Shown here piece after piece: positions 47,099 through 56,806 of a stretch of DNA of 64,000 nucleotides. A program made the translations under genes and the position numbers. The notes beneath the pieces were generated by a model, which was not told the origin of the DNA, ran no database searches, and saw only the letters and a program-made list of their open reading frames with translations. Numbering within the stretch: position 1 is the first letter of the stretch; each line of letters begins with the position of its first letter. Source of the DNA: Leptospiraceae bacterium (GTDB lineage Bacteria > Spirochaetota > Leptospiria > Leptospirales > Leptospiraceae); contig JAKRSH010000017.1 in the NCBI GenBank assembly GCA_022402465.1, positions 124,001 through 188,000 on the forward strand. Direction: 5' to 3'.

Positions 47099-47142
47099 CT
47101 AAGGACCTTTTTGAAAGTATATTCAAGAAAAAGAATCCTTAG
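47099..47142. repeat. Imperfect hairpin in the gap between the TlpA-like gene and the acyl-CoA synthetase gene
   Basis: CTAAGGA (47099-47105) and TCCTTAG (47136-47142) are complementary, and the inner sequence is partly self-complementary (TTTTTGAA against TTCAAGAAAAA). No T run follows the stem on the minus strand. It could shape the leader of the acyl-CoA synthetase transcript or end the upstream gene. The rest of the 214-base gap (46986-47199) shows no gene. Confidence 0.35.
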
Positions 47143-47199
47143 AGTATTTCCTATTAGAATCCATCAATCCTGAGAGACAACTGGTTTTTTTGGAAAAAA

Positions 47200-47709
47200 T
47201 CAATCTAAAGATTTCCAAGTCTCCATACGAGCTTTCAATCCTGGATAATCTGATGGTTGAATTCCCAATTGCCTATAAATTAAGTTGCCTTTTCTGGAAA
47301 AAACTAAGAAGCTTGGCAATCCTTCTAATTGAAAAATATCAATAAAGACATGGTGGGTGTCAAGAAGGCTAGTATAACTCATTTTCCATGACTTAGCCTT
47401 AGCTTCAATTTCTTCTGGGCTTTTATCCGTATCTGTGTTTATACCTAAAAAAACAAAACCACTCCCAGCTGAAGTCTGAAGTTTTTCAATAACAGGTACT
47501 GATTTTTCACACGGAGTGCACCAAGTTGCCCAAACATCGATTACCAGAATTTTCCCATCAAAATCCTGAAAAGAGATTTCTTCTCCATTCCAATCCAAAA
47601 GACTTAATTTGGGTAGTTTATAGACCGCAGAATCCTCATTTGAAATCTTGCAATTAACAGAAAAAAATAAAATTTGAAAAATAAGAAAGAGATAGATTTT
47701 GTTCATCAT
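47200..47709 (-). CDS. TlpA/ResA-like thioredoxin lipoprotein
   Basis: A 169-residue membrane-anchored thiol-disulfide protein. The signal MMNKIYLFLIFQILFF ends in SVNC/K, a lipobox. The thioredoxin fold holds the redox motif WCTPC (in VWATWCTPCEKS), the AhpC-TSA-like FLGINTDTD and the cis-Pro in LEGLPSFLVF. It probably keeps extracytoplasmic cysteines reduced, for example in cytochrome c assembly, but no partner is nearby. The start is one of two tandem ATGs (47709, 47706) behind GGAA; an upstream in-frame start at 47745 would overlap the divergent gene. Confidence 0.9.
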   Translation of the reverse strand: MMNKIYLFLIFQILFFSVNCKISNEDSAVYKLPKLSLLDWNGEEISFQDFDGKILVIDVWATWCTPCEKSVPVIEKLQTSAGSGFVFLGINTDTDKSPEEIEAKAKSWKMSYTSLLDTHHVFIDIFQLEGLPSFLVFSRKGNLIYRQLGIQPSDYPGLKARMETWKSLD

Positions 47710-47717
47710 AGGTTCCA

Positions 47718-48140
47718 ATGAGAGTATATAATTTTTTTTCCACAAAAATTGAATTGCTTTCTTATCTTAGACAGCCTCGCAAAGGTAAAGAAATATATTC
47801 AAGCACTCATACTAGCCAACCCTTTCTCAGAGAATACCCTATTCATGTATTTATGCATTATAATTCACAATCAGAGAGGCTCATTTTAAAAGCCGATATT
47901 TATAGAAGTAAGGAGGTTGAATTTTTGCTCGCAAGTTTTCATGAATCGAATGAATTTATTTCGGAAGACCTTGTAGAGTGGGAAAACCAAGAATACAAAA
48001 TTTCCTTACAAGCAATTACAAGTTTAGAGGCTTATATTGTTTGGGAAAATAAAAAAGAATCATCCAAGCAAATAATTTTTTCAGGAAAGATAAAACCTTT
48101 GAATAGGTATGAATTATTTCTTTTAAAATGGAAAAATTAA
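47718..48140 (+). CDS. Hypothetical protein, unrecognised
   Basis: A 140-residue soluble protein with no family I recognise. It begins MRVYNFFSTKIELLSY, contains FLREYPIHVFMHYN and a beta-rich half (VEWENQEYKISLQAI, IIFSGKIKPLNRYELFL). AGG lies five to six bases before the ATG. It is divergent from the TlpA-like gene across only eight bases and its last four bases overlap the glycosyltransferase stop. Expression is uncertain; the even codon use through the frame favours a real gene. Confidence 0.55.
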   Translation: MRVYNFFSTKIELLSYLRQPRKGKEIYSSTHTSQPFLREYPIHVFMHYNSQSERLILKADIYRSKEVEFLLASFHESNEFISEDLVEWENQEYKISLQAITSLEAYIVWENKKESSKQIIFSGKIKPLNRYELFLLKWKN

Positions 48141-49285
48141 ATTTTTTCTTTCGAAACAGTATTTTGAAAAATTTTCAAAGTTTGTTCTGCACTAGCCTTC
48201 CAAGTAAACTTTTTGATGCTTCCTTTGAAAGTTGATTTTCTTAAGAGGTGATATAAAGATCTTTCCGCCCAGGTTTGGGCATCAAAGGCTGTTGCGACTG
48301 GAATGTAATCGATTCCTTTCTTACCAATTTCTTCGAAGGTTGGAATTTGGGATACTATCGCCATTTTCTTGTGGTATAAAGATTCCAAGAGAGGTATACC
48401 AAAACCTTCATAATGGGAAGCCATCCAGAAAAGACTAGAATTTTTATATAGATGGTGGAGTTCAGAATCATTTAAATTTTCTAATAGGAAGATATCTTTA
48501 TATTTTTCGGAATCAAACTTTAATTCTTTGAAGAAATCTTCAGTCTCCCATCCCTTCTTACCTGCAATAACCCATTTTAAGTTTTTGATTTTACTTTTTT
48601 TATTTAATTCTCTAAGGCAGCGAAAAACTCGCAATAAGAAAGAGTAATTCTTTCTGGGTTCTATTGTTGAAACGGAAAGTATATAATTTTTTCCTAGAGA
48701 TTGAATCCTTTCGCTAGCATCCAATTTTAAGAGTCTTTCAATCTCCTTGCCATCTATTCCCGGATAAGCGACACTAGCTTGCTCCTTAGGATAATTGAAT
48801 TTTGCAATCATATCATCTTGTGTGTTTTGAGAAATTGAAAGGATATGAGACGAACGCCTAACGGAATAAGATTGAAAGAGATGTTGCTGTAAACGAGCAA
48901 TCGGTCTCATAGTATTCGGATAAAGATACAAAACTAAATCGCAATACGTAAGAACAGCAGGTAAATCCTGGGGTAAAAAAGGTGGCAAAACCTGTTGAGA
49001 ACCCCAAAATAAATCTAAAGGAAACTTCTTTAAATATAATGGTAATTGAATATTGTAATACAATCCACCTTTTTTACTAAGAAATCCCTCTCCCTGCCTC
49101 CAGTGTATATTTCCAGATTCTAAAAGTTTGGAATGAGATTCATGAATTGGTTTATGAGAAAATAGAAAGAATTCCAAATTTTTGGTTCTTGGAAAAGCAA
49201 GAAGTGTTTCATGAAGCAACCTGCCTACTCCGCTCATAGGAGTAGATAATGGTCTTGCATCCATACCAATTTTCATCAATTCCAA
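48137..49285 (-). CDS. Glycosyltransferase, GT4-type
   Basis: A 382-residue GT-B enzyme. The N-terminal half starts IGMDARPLSTPMSGVGRLL, a glycine-rich acceptor loop. The C-terminal Rossmann half has ILSVSTIEPRKNYSFLL, WVIAGKKGW and the nucleotide-sugar-binding EGFGIPLLE (E-x7-E motif) typical of GT4 retaining enzymes. It probably transfers a sugar to an LPS or other envelope glycan; donor and acceptor are unknown. It is the last gene of the exbB-bamA-uvrD run and overlaps the cysQ-like gene by 10 bases. Confidence 0.9.
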   Translation of the reverse strand: MELMKIGMDARPLSTPMSGVGRLLHETLLAFPRTKNLEFFLFSHKPIHESHSKLLESGNIHWRQGEGFLSKKGGLYYNIQLPLYLKKFPLDLFWGSQQVLPPFLPQDLPAVLTYCDLVLYLYPNTMRPIARLQQHLFQSYSVRRSSHILSISQNTQDDMIAKFNYPKEQASVAYPGIDGKEIERLLKLDASERIQSLGKNYILSVSTIEPRKNYSFLLRVFRCLRELNKKSKIKNLKWVIAGKKGWETEDFFKELKFDSEKYKDIFLLENLNDSELHHLYKNSSLFWMASHYEGFGIPLLESLYHKKMAIVSQIPTFEEIGKKGIDYIPVATAFDAQTWAERSLYHLLRKSTFKGSIKKFTWKASAEQTLKIFQNTVSKEKI

Positions 49286-50151
49286 TCCTTTAGATTTGCT
49301 TGTAAAATTGGTTTGTATTTTGAGAGGAAGGAATTTACAATATTAGAATATCCAGCTATAAAGCCAATAGATTTTGTATTTTCCTTATTAAAGCTATGTG
49401 CTTGTAAATTTTCTAAGTCTAGATACCTCATTTCTAAACCATGAATTATAGCTACACCTGCACAAATATCCCATTCATTTTTGGGTTTTAAAGAAAGAAC
49501 CAACTGACAATCATTTCTTGCTAGCAATCCAAGTTTGTATGCAATAGAACCTATGCCTTGTAATTTTATATTTTCGTCCTCTTCAAGGAAATGAAATAAG
49601 CCATCTTTCCATTCGTTCTTAGAAACATAAATGATAAGTTTAGTATCACCTGCTTCAAATTGATTCCTTTTTGAAAAAGGTGTAAATTGATTCTCTTTCA
49701 AAATTGATTCAACATAAGTATAAGGATCTTGTTCAGAAACTAATTTGTCGGAAAAGAAGGAAATATTTTCTCCACCAAAAAATAATTCATTTGAGATAGG
49801 ATTATAAAGAATACCAAATTTAGGAATACCATTTTCAACATAGCCAAGACTGACGGCAAATTCTGGATTCTTTTCAACAAAATCTCTTGTTCCATCCAGG
49901 GGATCTAGTATCCAAATATTAGTAAAATTGGATCTTCTTTCCCAAGAAGGTATATCCTCTTCGGAAAGTAGAAGATCCTCGGGAAAGTTTTCTGAGATTG
50001 CGGCTAGGATGGTATAATGCGCTTCCATATCCGCAAGTGTAACAGGATCATTTTCTGCTTTCATATTTACCTTAAAATCAGTTTGGTAAATAGCAGCGAT
50101 TTTCTTGCCTGCTTCTAAAACAGAAATGATCCCTACTTTTAATTTTTCGTT
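49276..50151 (-). CDS. CysQ/inositol-monophosphatase-family phosphatase
   Basis: A magnesium-dependent phosphatase of about 291 residues. Motifs: DPVTLADMEAH, LSEEDIP (metal Glu pair), WILDPLDGTRDF (metal Asp set) and WDICAGVAI near the end; together they fit CysQ, which hydrolyses 3'-phosphoadenosine 5'-phosphate, though inositol-phosphate activity is possible. The frame is open to 50223, inside the upstream gene; I place the start at TTG 50151, just after that gene's stop, but no ribosome site marks it. The exact start is uncertain. Confidence 0.87.
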   Translation of the reverse strand, partial: NEKLKVGIISVLEAGKKIAAIYQTDFKVNMKAENDPVTLADMEAHYTILAAISENFPEDLLLSEEDIPSWERRSNFTNIWILDPLDGTRDFVEKNPEFAVSLGYVENGIPKFGILYNPISNELFFGGENISFFSDKLVSEQDPYTYVESILKENQFTPFSKRNQFEAGDTKLIIYVSKNEWKDGLFHFLEEDENIKLQGIGSIAYKLGLLARNDCQLVLSLKPKNEWDICAGVAIIHGLEMRYLDLENLQAHSFNKENTKSIGFIAGYSNIVNSFLSKYKPILQANLKDWN

Positions 50152-50161
50152 CAAATGAAAT

Positions 50162-50611
50162 CTATTTTTTATTTGTGTCAGGCAAACTAGCAGTTTCTTC
50201 TTTATGTGCCCCACTTTGATCAAAGCTAGGTGGTTTCACATAGAGAATTTCTTCAATTGCAGTTTGTAAATATACTTCAGGATCCACAGTAAAACTATAA
50301 TAGATGTAATATGTTTTGTATTTTACATAGAACTTATTTGTACTTTTGGGTCTTTCATAATTGATATCTGAAATCTTTAATTCTTTTAATTCTTTAGCAG
50401 GAGCTTTAATCTTTCTACTTAAAGTGGATTTAACAGAGTCCAAGAGATTTTTTTCTAGATTCTTTTTTCTTTGTTCGGGTGAAAGCTTTTTATTCGAAAG
50501 GTAATCTTCTACTTCGAGAAATTCTTGAACCAAACCTTCAACTTCTTCTGAGAAAACGGGTTGTATTGTAAGGGTTACGAAAGCTAGCATCATACATAAT
50601 TTTAGTTTCAT
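50162..50611 (-). CDS. Secreted hypothetical protein
   Basis: A 149-residue protein with a signal peptide (MKLKLCMMLAFVTLTIQPVFS/EE, cleavage after residue 21). The mature part is helical and charged, with LSPEQRKKNLEKNLLDSVK and a Tyr-rich segment (KFYVKYKTYYIYYSFTVD). No domain is recognised. It would be periplasmic or outer-membrane associated. It lies 17 bases after uvrD in the same run. Confidence 0.72.
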   Translation of the reverse strand: MKLKLCMMLAFVTLTIQPVFSEEVEGLVQEFLEVEDYLSNKKLSPEQRKKNLEKNLLDSVKSTLSRKIKAPAKELKELKISDINYERPKSTNKFYVKYKTYYIYYSFTVDPEVYLQTAIEEILYVKPPSFDQSGAHKEETASLPDTNKK

Positions 50612-50628
50612 TTTGTTTATTACCTTAA

Positions 50629-52809
50629 TTAATTTAATATTTCCAAGGGTGTATATGCAATTAAGAATTTTTTTTCTAGATTACCAAATTTTACTTCGAC
50701 CTTCTCATTTTCCCCATTTCCAGAAACTTTAGTGACAACACCCACACCATAAACTTTGTGACGGATTTTTAGTCCTGGTTGCAGAGATCCATTCTTAGTA
50801 TTTACATCTACTTTACTATCATCGGATGTAAATTGCTTGGGAATAGGTGCATGAGAGGGTTTTCTTACTCCATACTGTTTTTTTTCACCCATTTCTTCAA
50901 AAAACTGTTCAGGTATTTCATCTAAAAATCTGGATCGAATTCTAGGTTCTACATTTCCAAACTTTCTAGTAAATCTACAAAAGCTAATCGAAAGTTTTCT
51001 CTTAGCTCTTGTAATCGCAACATAAGCTAACCTTCTCTCTTCTTCAGCGCCATTATCAGTATCCATACTTAAGGAATGAGGAAAGGTTCCTTCTTCCATT
51101 CCAGAGAGGAATACTGTATCAAATTCTAAACCTTTGGAATTATGAACAGTCATCAGAACCACATAATCTTCTAGATTTGCAGTATCTTCTTCAGAAGTTA
51201 ATAGGGATATCTGGTTTAAAAATTCTTCTAAGCTAGGATCTTCTGCATTCGTTTCATAATCTTTAACAGAGTTAACAAATTCATTTAAGTTTTCGAGACG
51301 AGAAATGGACTCTTCGGTGCCCTCGTTTTCCATTTCTTCTCTCATTCCAGATCTTTCAATTAATTCGTAGGCTATCTCGGAAGGGCTTTTTTTCTTTTCA
51401 TGTTTATCTTGTAAATCAGAGAGCATTTTTTTTAAGTCTTGAACTTTTACAGCAGCACCCTTTTTCATTCCTGGTATAGTTCTATCAATTACTTCAAAAA
51501 GAGAGATTCCTTCTTCTAAAGAAATTCGATTCATCTTTTCTATCGTAGTCTCACCTATGCCTCTGCTCGGTGTGTTTATAATACGCATTAAGGAGGTTGA
51601 ATCTAAGGGATTGACTATGGTATTTAAGTAAGCAATCATATCTTTGATTTCTTTTCTATCAAAGAAACGAAAGCCTCCAAAAATTTTATAAGGAATTGAA
51701 TATCTACGTAGTGCTTCTTCAAAATACCTTGATTGCGCATTTGTTCTATAAAAGATTGCATGATCAGAAAATTTTTTATTTTCTTTGTTTGATTTTATAA
51801 TTTGTTTAATGATGGATTCTGCTTCTTCTGCTTCATTTTCGTAAGAGGATAAGCGAATTTTATTTCCATCAGGATTATTTGTAAAAATTGTTTTGTCAGA
51901 ACGATTCGTATTGTTTGCGATTAATGTAGAGGCCGCTCCGAGAATAGTTGGAGTTGAACGATAGTTTTCTTCTAACTTAACAATAAATGAATTTGGATAG
52001 TCTTTATGAAAGGAAAGAATATTTGTAATATCTGCACCCCTCCAAGAATAGATAGATTGATCATCATCTCCAACTACACAAAGATTTGAACTCTCACCTG
52101 CCAAATATTTAACTAATTCATATTGAGCTTTATTTGTATCTTGGTATTCATCTACCATAAGATATTTGAATTTCGTATTGTATTGATTTAAGATTTTTTT
52201 ATTATTTTTAAATAGCTCTACAGTTCTGAAAATAAGATCACCAAAATCTAGAGCCTGCCGTTGTTCTTTTCTTTTTTCATATTCCGAAAAGACTGCATCT
52301 ACTTTTTCAGAGAAAAAATCTTTCTCGTAATGATCTAAATATTTTATATGCGAAACCATAGCATCTTTAGATCTGGATATTGCATGAACAATAGAGGATG
52401 GTTTTAATTGTTTGATATCCATCTTTAGATCTTTCATAACTTCTTTAATTAAAGATTCTTGTAAGCTTGTATCATAAATTGTAAATCCAGAAAGAAACCC
52501 AAGATGCTTGGCTTCCCTCCTTAAGATCATTAGGCATAAAGAGTGAAAAGTTTTAATAACTACTCGTGAACCTATACCTCCAGGTAGCAGATGATTCACT
52601 CTCTCTCTCATCTCTTCAGCAGCTTTATTTGTAAATGTTACAGCGCAAATAGATTCTGGATAATTTTCTAAATTATCGATTAAATGAGCAATACGATGTG
52701 TTATAACTCTTGTTTTACCAGAGCCAGCACCTGCAAAAATTAAAACAGGACCTTCAGTTTGTAGGATTGCTTTTTTTTGTTCCTCATTCAATCCTATCGT
52801 AAAATCCAA
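50629..52809 (-). CDS. UvrD/PcrA-type ATP-dependent DNA helicase
   Basis: Superfamily 1A helicase for nucleotide excision and mismatch repair or removal of RNA polymerase; 726 residues. Motifs: Walker A FAGAGSGKTRVITHRI, VDEYQDTN (motif II), GDDDQSIYSWRGAD (III), LEENYRS (IV), MTVHNSKGLEF (V) and VAITRAK (VI). The C-terminus (about 675-724, IRHKVYGVGVVTKV) is the Tudor-like RNA-polymerase-contact domain of PcrA/UvrD. The start is TTG (52809), with GAGG seven bases upstream inside the end of bamA. Confidence 0.96.
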   Translation of the reverse strand: MDFTIGLNEEQKKAILQTEGPVLIFAGAGSGKTRVITHRIAHLIDNLENYPESICAVTFTNKAAEEMRERVNHLLPGGIGSRVVIKTFHSLCLMILRREAKHLGFLSGFTIYDTSLQESLIKEVMKDLKMDIKQLKPSSIVHAISRSKDAMVSHIKYLDHYEKDFFSEKVDAVFSEYEKRKEQRQALDFGDLIFRTVELFKNNKKILNQYNTKFKYLMVDEYQDTNKAQYELVKYLAGESSNLCVVGDDDQSIYSWRGADITNILSFHKDYPNSFIVKLEENYRSTPTILGAASTLIANNTNRSDKTIFTNNPDGNKIRLSSYENEAEEAESIIKQIIKSNKENKKFSDHAIFYRTNAQSRYFEEALRRYSIPYKIFGGFRFFDRKEIKDMIAYLNTIVNPLDSTSLMRIINTPSRGIGETTIEKMNRISLEEGISLFEVIDRTIPGMKKGAAVKVQDLKKMLSDLQDKHEKKKSPSEIAYELIERSGMREEMENEGTEESISRLENLNEFVNSVKDYETNAEDPSLEEFLNQISLLTSEEDTANLEDYVVLMTVHNSKGLEFDTVFLSGMEEGTFPHSLSMDTDNGAEEERRLAYVAITRAKRKLSISFCRFTRKFGNVEPRIRSRFLDEIPEQFFEEMGEKKQYGVRKPSHAPIPKQFTSDDSKVDVNTKNGSLQPGLKIRHKVYGVGVVTKVSGNGENEKVEVKFGNLEKKFLIAYTPLEILN

Positions 52810-52810
52810 T

Positions 52811-55678
52811 TTAGAACCTCAAGTCTCCTATACCAAAAACAAATTGAAATGCTTTATCGTCCTCATAAAAAGAAAATGGCCTTTGTGATACACCCGTATA
52901 ACGAATCTTTTGTGCAAAATACAATCTTAAAGGAAGAACAGGAATTTGTACTCTTAAACCAAAACCCCAAGAATAACGAAAATTATCTAGAGCAAGGTTC
53001 TCTCCAGAGAGAACCAAACGCCCAGGATTGTTTACATCTAATCTTGATTGAGGTAGTCTTCTTCCACTGAGTGAGTCATAGTTTTCTAAGAGATAAGTTT
53101 CAACGGGATTTCTAGTTCTAGCATCATAAACACTTTGATCATAGGCATTGAAGAAGTCTTTTCTTTCTCCCACCGCTCTATTGATTTCTTCAAACATAGA
53201 ACCGCCATCAAAGAAAACAACCAACCATAGTAAAGAAGGTTCTATCGGAAATCTCAATTCTGAAGTAAATAAAACACGACTGTTGGAACCATCTTTCCAT
53301 TCGTCAGGATAGTATTTGTCATCAAAAAACCAACCTCGCAAGGATTCATAGCCCCCTAGAAATAATCTATCTTGGACTTGAATAAAAGGAATTTTTTCTC
53401 TATCTTGGTTTCTATATTTAGGCGTTCTTTCAAAAGTAAATACAGATGAGGTTCGAAATTGTTGCACAACTCTCCATCTACGTAGTGCATTCGATCGAAT
53501 TAAGCCAAAAAAAGTGTAGTCAAACCAGGTATGATAGTATTCGATTAATGGATTGTATTGGTCAAAATGACTTTGTCCGCCTAAATATTGTCCGACATTA
53601 TCAACAGAGAATTGTCCCAGGAAGCCTTGAGTGGTATTGAATATATTATCTCGGTTGTCATAGGAAACTCCATTCGTAAGCTGAGATCTAAATTGCCATC
53701 CTAAATTAACTTCTGCAAGAACCTGGTCAGAAACCAAGGAAGAAGGACGTGATGAGGTAAAAAAACTAGGACTATATCTATGGAAATGAGTCCAGTTTAT
53801 TAAAAATCTATGACCTAAACCAACACTCACACCAATTCCAGAACGGTCATAGGTAGCTCGCTCATTAATAGCTTGGTTATTATTCTCAGTAATAGAGGCA
53901 GCACCAACATTCAAGGTTCTGCTTGAATAGAACATACTTAAGGTTAAAGACCAAGGTTTATCGTAAATCCAGGGCTCTGTCCAAGAAAGTTGGAAAAATC
54001 GTCTGATAGGCCCAAATTCCAAACGTCCATTCACTTGTTGCCCTGTACCGTTTAAATTATTTTCACCTAATTGAGTAAATATTGAAAAACCGGTAATGGT
54101 TCCATAACCACCACCCATAGAAACAGTTCCTGTTGGTTGTTCTAAGACCTCAATGATTAAATTCATCTTAGTCTCATCAGATCCAGGACGCATATTAAAG
54201 TTAACTTCTTTGAAATATCCTAAATTGAAAATTCTTTCCCTTGATCTGTTAACTAGAGTTGAATTAAAAAGATCACCTGGTTTGAATAGCAATTCTCTTC
54301 GTATAACTCTATCTAGTGTTTTTTTATTTCCTTTAATAATTACATTTTCTATATAAGCTAAATTATTTTCTCTTATAGAAAAATCAACATGGACAAATTT
54401 CTTGCCTCGAAGTGATGGTTCCTTATCATACAATTCTCTAAGTTTCTGAATATTTAATTCTTTAAATTCTTGCTTACATTCTTCGATATTGGATTTTGAT
54501 TTACTTTCACAATTTTCATAAGACTTTAAATTAGAATCGGTAAGTTCTACGTATCTTCTTCTTGGCACAACTTGAGCAAATAAATATCCTTTGGTTGAAT
54601 AAGACTCATTTACAAAACCTCTATCACGAAAGAATTTTGTTTCATCAAATACCTCACCAACATCTCCTTCAGTAAATTCAAAGTTTTCTAAAAAATATTC
54701 TGTTCCAAAAACCGGTTTTAATTCTTCTTTAGGAGTTCCTGGTGGATTGTTCTCTTTATTTAAGTATAAAGGATTATTGTCAGGACCTAAAGATAAATCA
54801 TGACTCATTCCATATCCATTAAAGAAATATCTTTCACCTTCAACTATCTTATAATTAACAATAATTACTCTCTTATCTTTCTTTAGGATACTCTCCCATC
54901 TAATTTCCCAATTCGTTCCATCCAAAGATAGCTCTGCATCTATATAGCCTTTTGATTTCAAAAGTCCTACAATTTTATTTTTATCTGTCTCGAAGGATGA
55001 CTCTTTAAAGGTTCCACTTTCCAAAAATCCTGACTCTTTGAGTTCCAAGACATTCAATATCTCATAAGTATCTATTTCCTTATTACCAAAAATATTTATT
55101 TTGGAAACAGGAATATCTTCACCCTCATCAATTATGAATTTAACAATAACTGTATTAGTATCTTCATCAATTTCGCTTATGTCTACTTTAACATAAGCCA
55201 TGAAAAATCCTTCGTCTCTGTATTTTTTTAGAATTAATTCTTTAGAAGTTGCTACTTTTTTTGGATTGATAATTTCATTTTCTTTAACAGGAATTTTCTC
55301 ACGAAGATCGGAAGGAAAAACTTCATCAGCACCAATGAATTCTATTTCTTTAACTCGAGGTCGCTCTTTAAGAATAAAGAATATTTTCACACCCTCACCG
55401 TCTAGTTCGGCTTGAGCATCTATGAAAAAGAAATTACCTGATGCAAATAATGTTTTCAAATCTTCATTTAACATTTTTTCCGTGAGAGTGGCACCTTTGC
55501 GCATCTCAATCATTTCTAAAATGTCTTCAGAAGTTGTATTTTTATTTCCTTCAAAAATTATATCGGTAATTTTTTTATTAAGAAACTTTGAACGATCTGA
55601 AAATAAATCATTCGAGTTTAATACATAGATTAAACAAAGAAAGAATCCTATAGATAATATCTTAAATGATGTTTTCAT
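52811..55678 (-). CDS. bamA: Outer-membrane protein assembly factor BamA (Omp85)
   Basis: A 955-residue Omp85 protein: signal segment (about 1-24), POTRA domains up to about 500 (ITDIIFEGNKNT, VKEIEFIGADEV, ISKINIFGNKEID-like strands and the last, YIENVIIKGNKKTLDRVIRREL), and a 16-strand barrel ending in Phe (GIGDLRF). The barrel has the FSWGFGLR and GGYESLRGW motifs (RGF-like lid loop). It inserts beta-barrel proteins in the outer membrane. It is longer than E. coli BamA (about 810) owing to an insertion near 300-410. The ATG is within a seven-base-pair hairpin; TTG 55684 is an alternative. Confidence 0.94.
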   Translation of the reverse strand: MKTSFKILSIGFFLCLIYVLNSNDLFSDRSKFLNKKITDIIFEGNKNTTSEDILEMIEMRKGATLTEKMLNEDLKTLFASGNFFFIDAQAELDGEGVKIFFILKERPRVKEIEFIGADEVFPSDLREKIPVKENEIINPKKVATSKELILKKYRDEGFFMAYVKVDISEIDEDTNTVIVKFIIDEGEDIPVSKINIFGNKEIDTYEILNVLELKESGFLESGTFKESSFETDKNKIVGLLKSKGYIDAELSLDGTNWEIRWESILKKDKRVIIVNYKIVEGERYFFNGYGMSHDLSLGPDNNPLYLNKENNPPGTPKEELKPVFGTEYFLENFEFTEGDVGEVFDETKFFRDRGFVNESYSTKGYLFAQVVPRRRYVELTDSNLKSYENCESKSKSNIEECKQEFKELNIQKLRELYDKEPSLRGKKFVHVDFSIRENNLAYIENVIIKGNKKTLDRVIRRELLFKPGDLFNSTLVNRSRERIFNLGYFKEVNFNMRPGSDETKMNLIIEVLEQPTGTVSMGGGYGTITGFSIFTQLGENNLNGTGQQVNGRLEFGPIRRFFQLSWTEPWIYDKPWSLTLSMFYSSRTLNVGAASITENNNQAINERATYDRSGIGVSVGLGHRFLINWTHFHRYSPSFFTSSRPSSLVSDQVLAEVNLGWQFRSQLTNGVSYDNRDNIFNTTQGFLGQFSVDNVGQYLGGQSHFDQYNPLIEYYHTWFDYTFFGLIRSNALRRWRVVQQFRTSSVFTFERTPKYRNQDREKIPFIQVQDRLFLGGYESLRGWFFDDKYYPDEWKDGSNSRVLFTSELRFPIEPSLLWLVVFFDGGSMFEEINRAVGERKDFFNAYDQSVYDARTRNPVETYLLENYDSLSGRRLPQSRLDVNNPGRLVLSGENLALDNFRYSWGFGLRVQIPVLPLRLYFAQKIRYTGVSQRPFSFYEDDKAFQFVFGIGDLRF

Positions 55679-55696
55679 TCTCAATAGCTTGAGAAT
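55677..55696 (-). promoter_or_regulatory. Hairpin covering the bamA start codon
   Basis: ATTCTCA (55677-55683) and TGAGAAT (55690-55696) form a perfect seven-base-pair stem with a six-base loop. The bamA ATG (55676-55678) is at the foot of the stem, and the candidate ribosome site AGGA (55696-55699) overlaps the other foot and the end of exbD. Such a structure could limit bamA initiation unless exbD is being translated. Confidence 0.4.
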
Positions 55697-55698
55697 CC

Positions 55699-56136
55699 TC
55701 AGTTACTAGAAGTTCCCTTAACCATTGCTAAGTTGAACCGGCTTACACCTGCAGAATTCACAGAATCAATTACTTTTACAACAGTTTGGTAACTCGCACC
55801 ACCATCCCCTCGAATGATTACTCTATTTTTCTTTGGATCTCTGTCTTTTTCTGGTCCGAGAAAAGCATTGATTCTATCGGTTAATTTATCAAGAGGAACG
55901 GATTCAGTATCTTTATCTAAGTAGATCTTTCCTTGTTTATCAACAGTTATAATTAATTCGTCTTGATTTTTTTCTTTGGCAACACTTGAAGATCTAGGTA
56001 ATTCAACTTTTAGAGAAGTATTCTTTTCGAGGGTTGCATTCATCAAGAAATAAATTACGATAAATGAAATAACATCAATTAAAGGAGCGAGCTCTATTTT
56101 ATCGTGCGTTCCCGATGATTTTCTAAATTTCATCAT
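55699..56136 (-). CDS. ExbD/TolR-family biopolymer transport protein
   Basis: A 145-residue single-pass protein: cytoplasmic N-terminus, membrane helix (about 17-37) holding the proton-channel Asp in [16 protein letters not shown] (Asp22), and a periplasmic domain ([21 protein letters not shown]). With ExbB it forms a proton-driven motor that energises TonB or Tol systems. No tonB or tolA is in the window. It is directly after exbB and just before bamA. Confidence 0.92.
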   Translation of the reverse strand: MMKFRKSSGTHDKIELAPLIDVISFIVIYFLMNATLEKNTSLKVELPRSSSVAKEKNQDELIITVDKQGKIYLDKDTESVPLDKLTDRINAFLGPEKDRDPKKNRVIIRGDGGASYQTVVKVIDSVNSAGVSRFNLAMVKGTSSN

Positions 56137-56784
56137 TTATTTTTTATCTACTAAATAGTTCAAAAATTGGTTAGAAAGATTTTCTATCTCAGTGATTCTA
56201 TCTTCTTTTACTCTTACCAAATAATTATAAAAAACATAAGCTGGAATAGCAACTGCTAAACCCATGGCAGTGGTAATTAATGCCTCGGAAATACCAACCT
56301 CAGCCCCCTTAGTCCCAGCGCCTTCAGCAAAAGAACGAATGATACCAATAACAGTCCCAAGAACTCCCAAAAGAGGAGATACTGTTGCTATTGTTCCTAA
56401 GGCTGCCAGGAATTTCTCCATCATACGGATTTGGCGGTAACCTTCGGTTTGCATATCTTCTTCAATATATAGGGACTTTCTTCTCTTTCCTTCGATTCCA
56501 ACTTGTAAAACCATGGATGCAGGACTTTGGCTTTTCTTTTGTAATAAATCTTTAGCCTCATCCCATTTCTGTTCACGAAGTAACTCTTTCGATTTGGCAT
56601 AATCATCAGGTTCTATTGGTTTTAATTTCCAATAGTAAACCATTCTTTCAATGACAATAGTAAGCATTACGATAGAGACCATGACAATAACAACGGGAAT
56701 TGTTTCAGGTGGAATGGAAGAAATAAGAGAGTCGGATTTAGCTAAAAAAAACATACCTAGTTTGTATGGTTTCAAACAGAACAT
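56137..56784 (-). CDS. ExbB/TolQ-family proton channel protein
   Basis: A 215-residue protein with three membrane helices (about 28-48, 136-158 and 170-190) and the TolQ/ExbB signature [38 protein letters not shown], shortened here to [11 protein letters not shown] and [15 protein letters not shown]. It forms the pentameric proton channel with ExbD. The ATG at 56784 lies just behind the recN terminator; ATG 56754 (MFFLAK) is an alternative and gives 205 residues. Neither has a strong ribosome site. The gene must have a promoter near or inside the terminator region. Confidence 0.93.
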   Translation of the reverse strand: MFCLKPYKLGMFFLAKSDSLISSIPPETIPVVIVMVSIVMLTIVIERMVYYWKLKPIEPDDYAKSKELLREQKWDEAKDLLQKKSQSPASMVLQVGIEGKRRKSLYIEEDMQTEGYRQIRMMEKFLAALGTIATVSPLLGVLGTVIGIIRSFAEGAGTKGAEVGISEALITTAMGLAVAIPAYVFYNYLVRVKEDRITEIENLSNQFLNYLVDKK

Positions 56785-56806
56785 CTATTGCCAAACAAAA
56801 TTTAGC

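Noticed and set aside
46986-47199. Small gene in the gap upstream of the acyl-CoA synthetase
   Set aside because: All short frames there lack a ribosome site and cross the 47099-47142 hairpin; nothing coding is supported.
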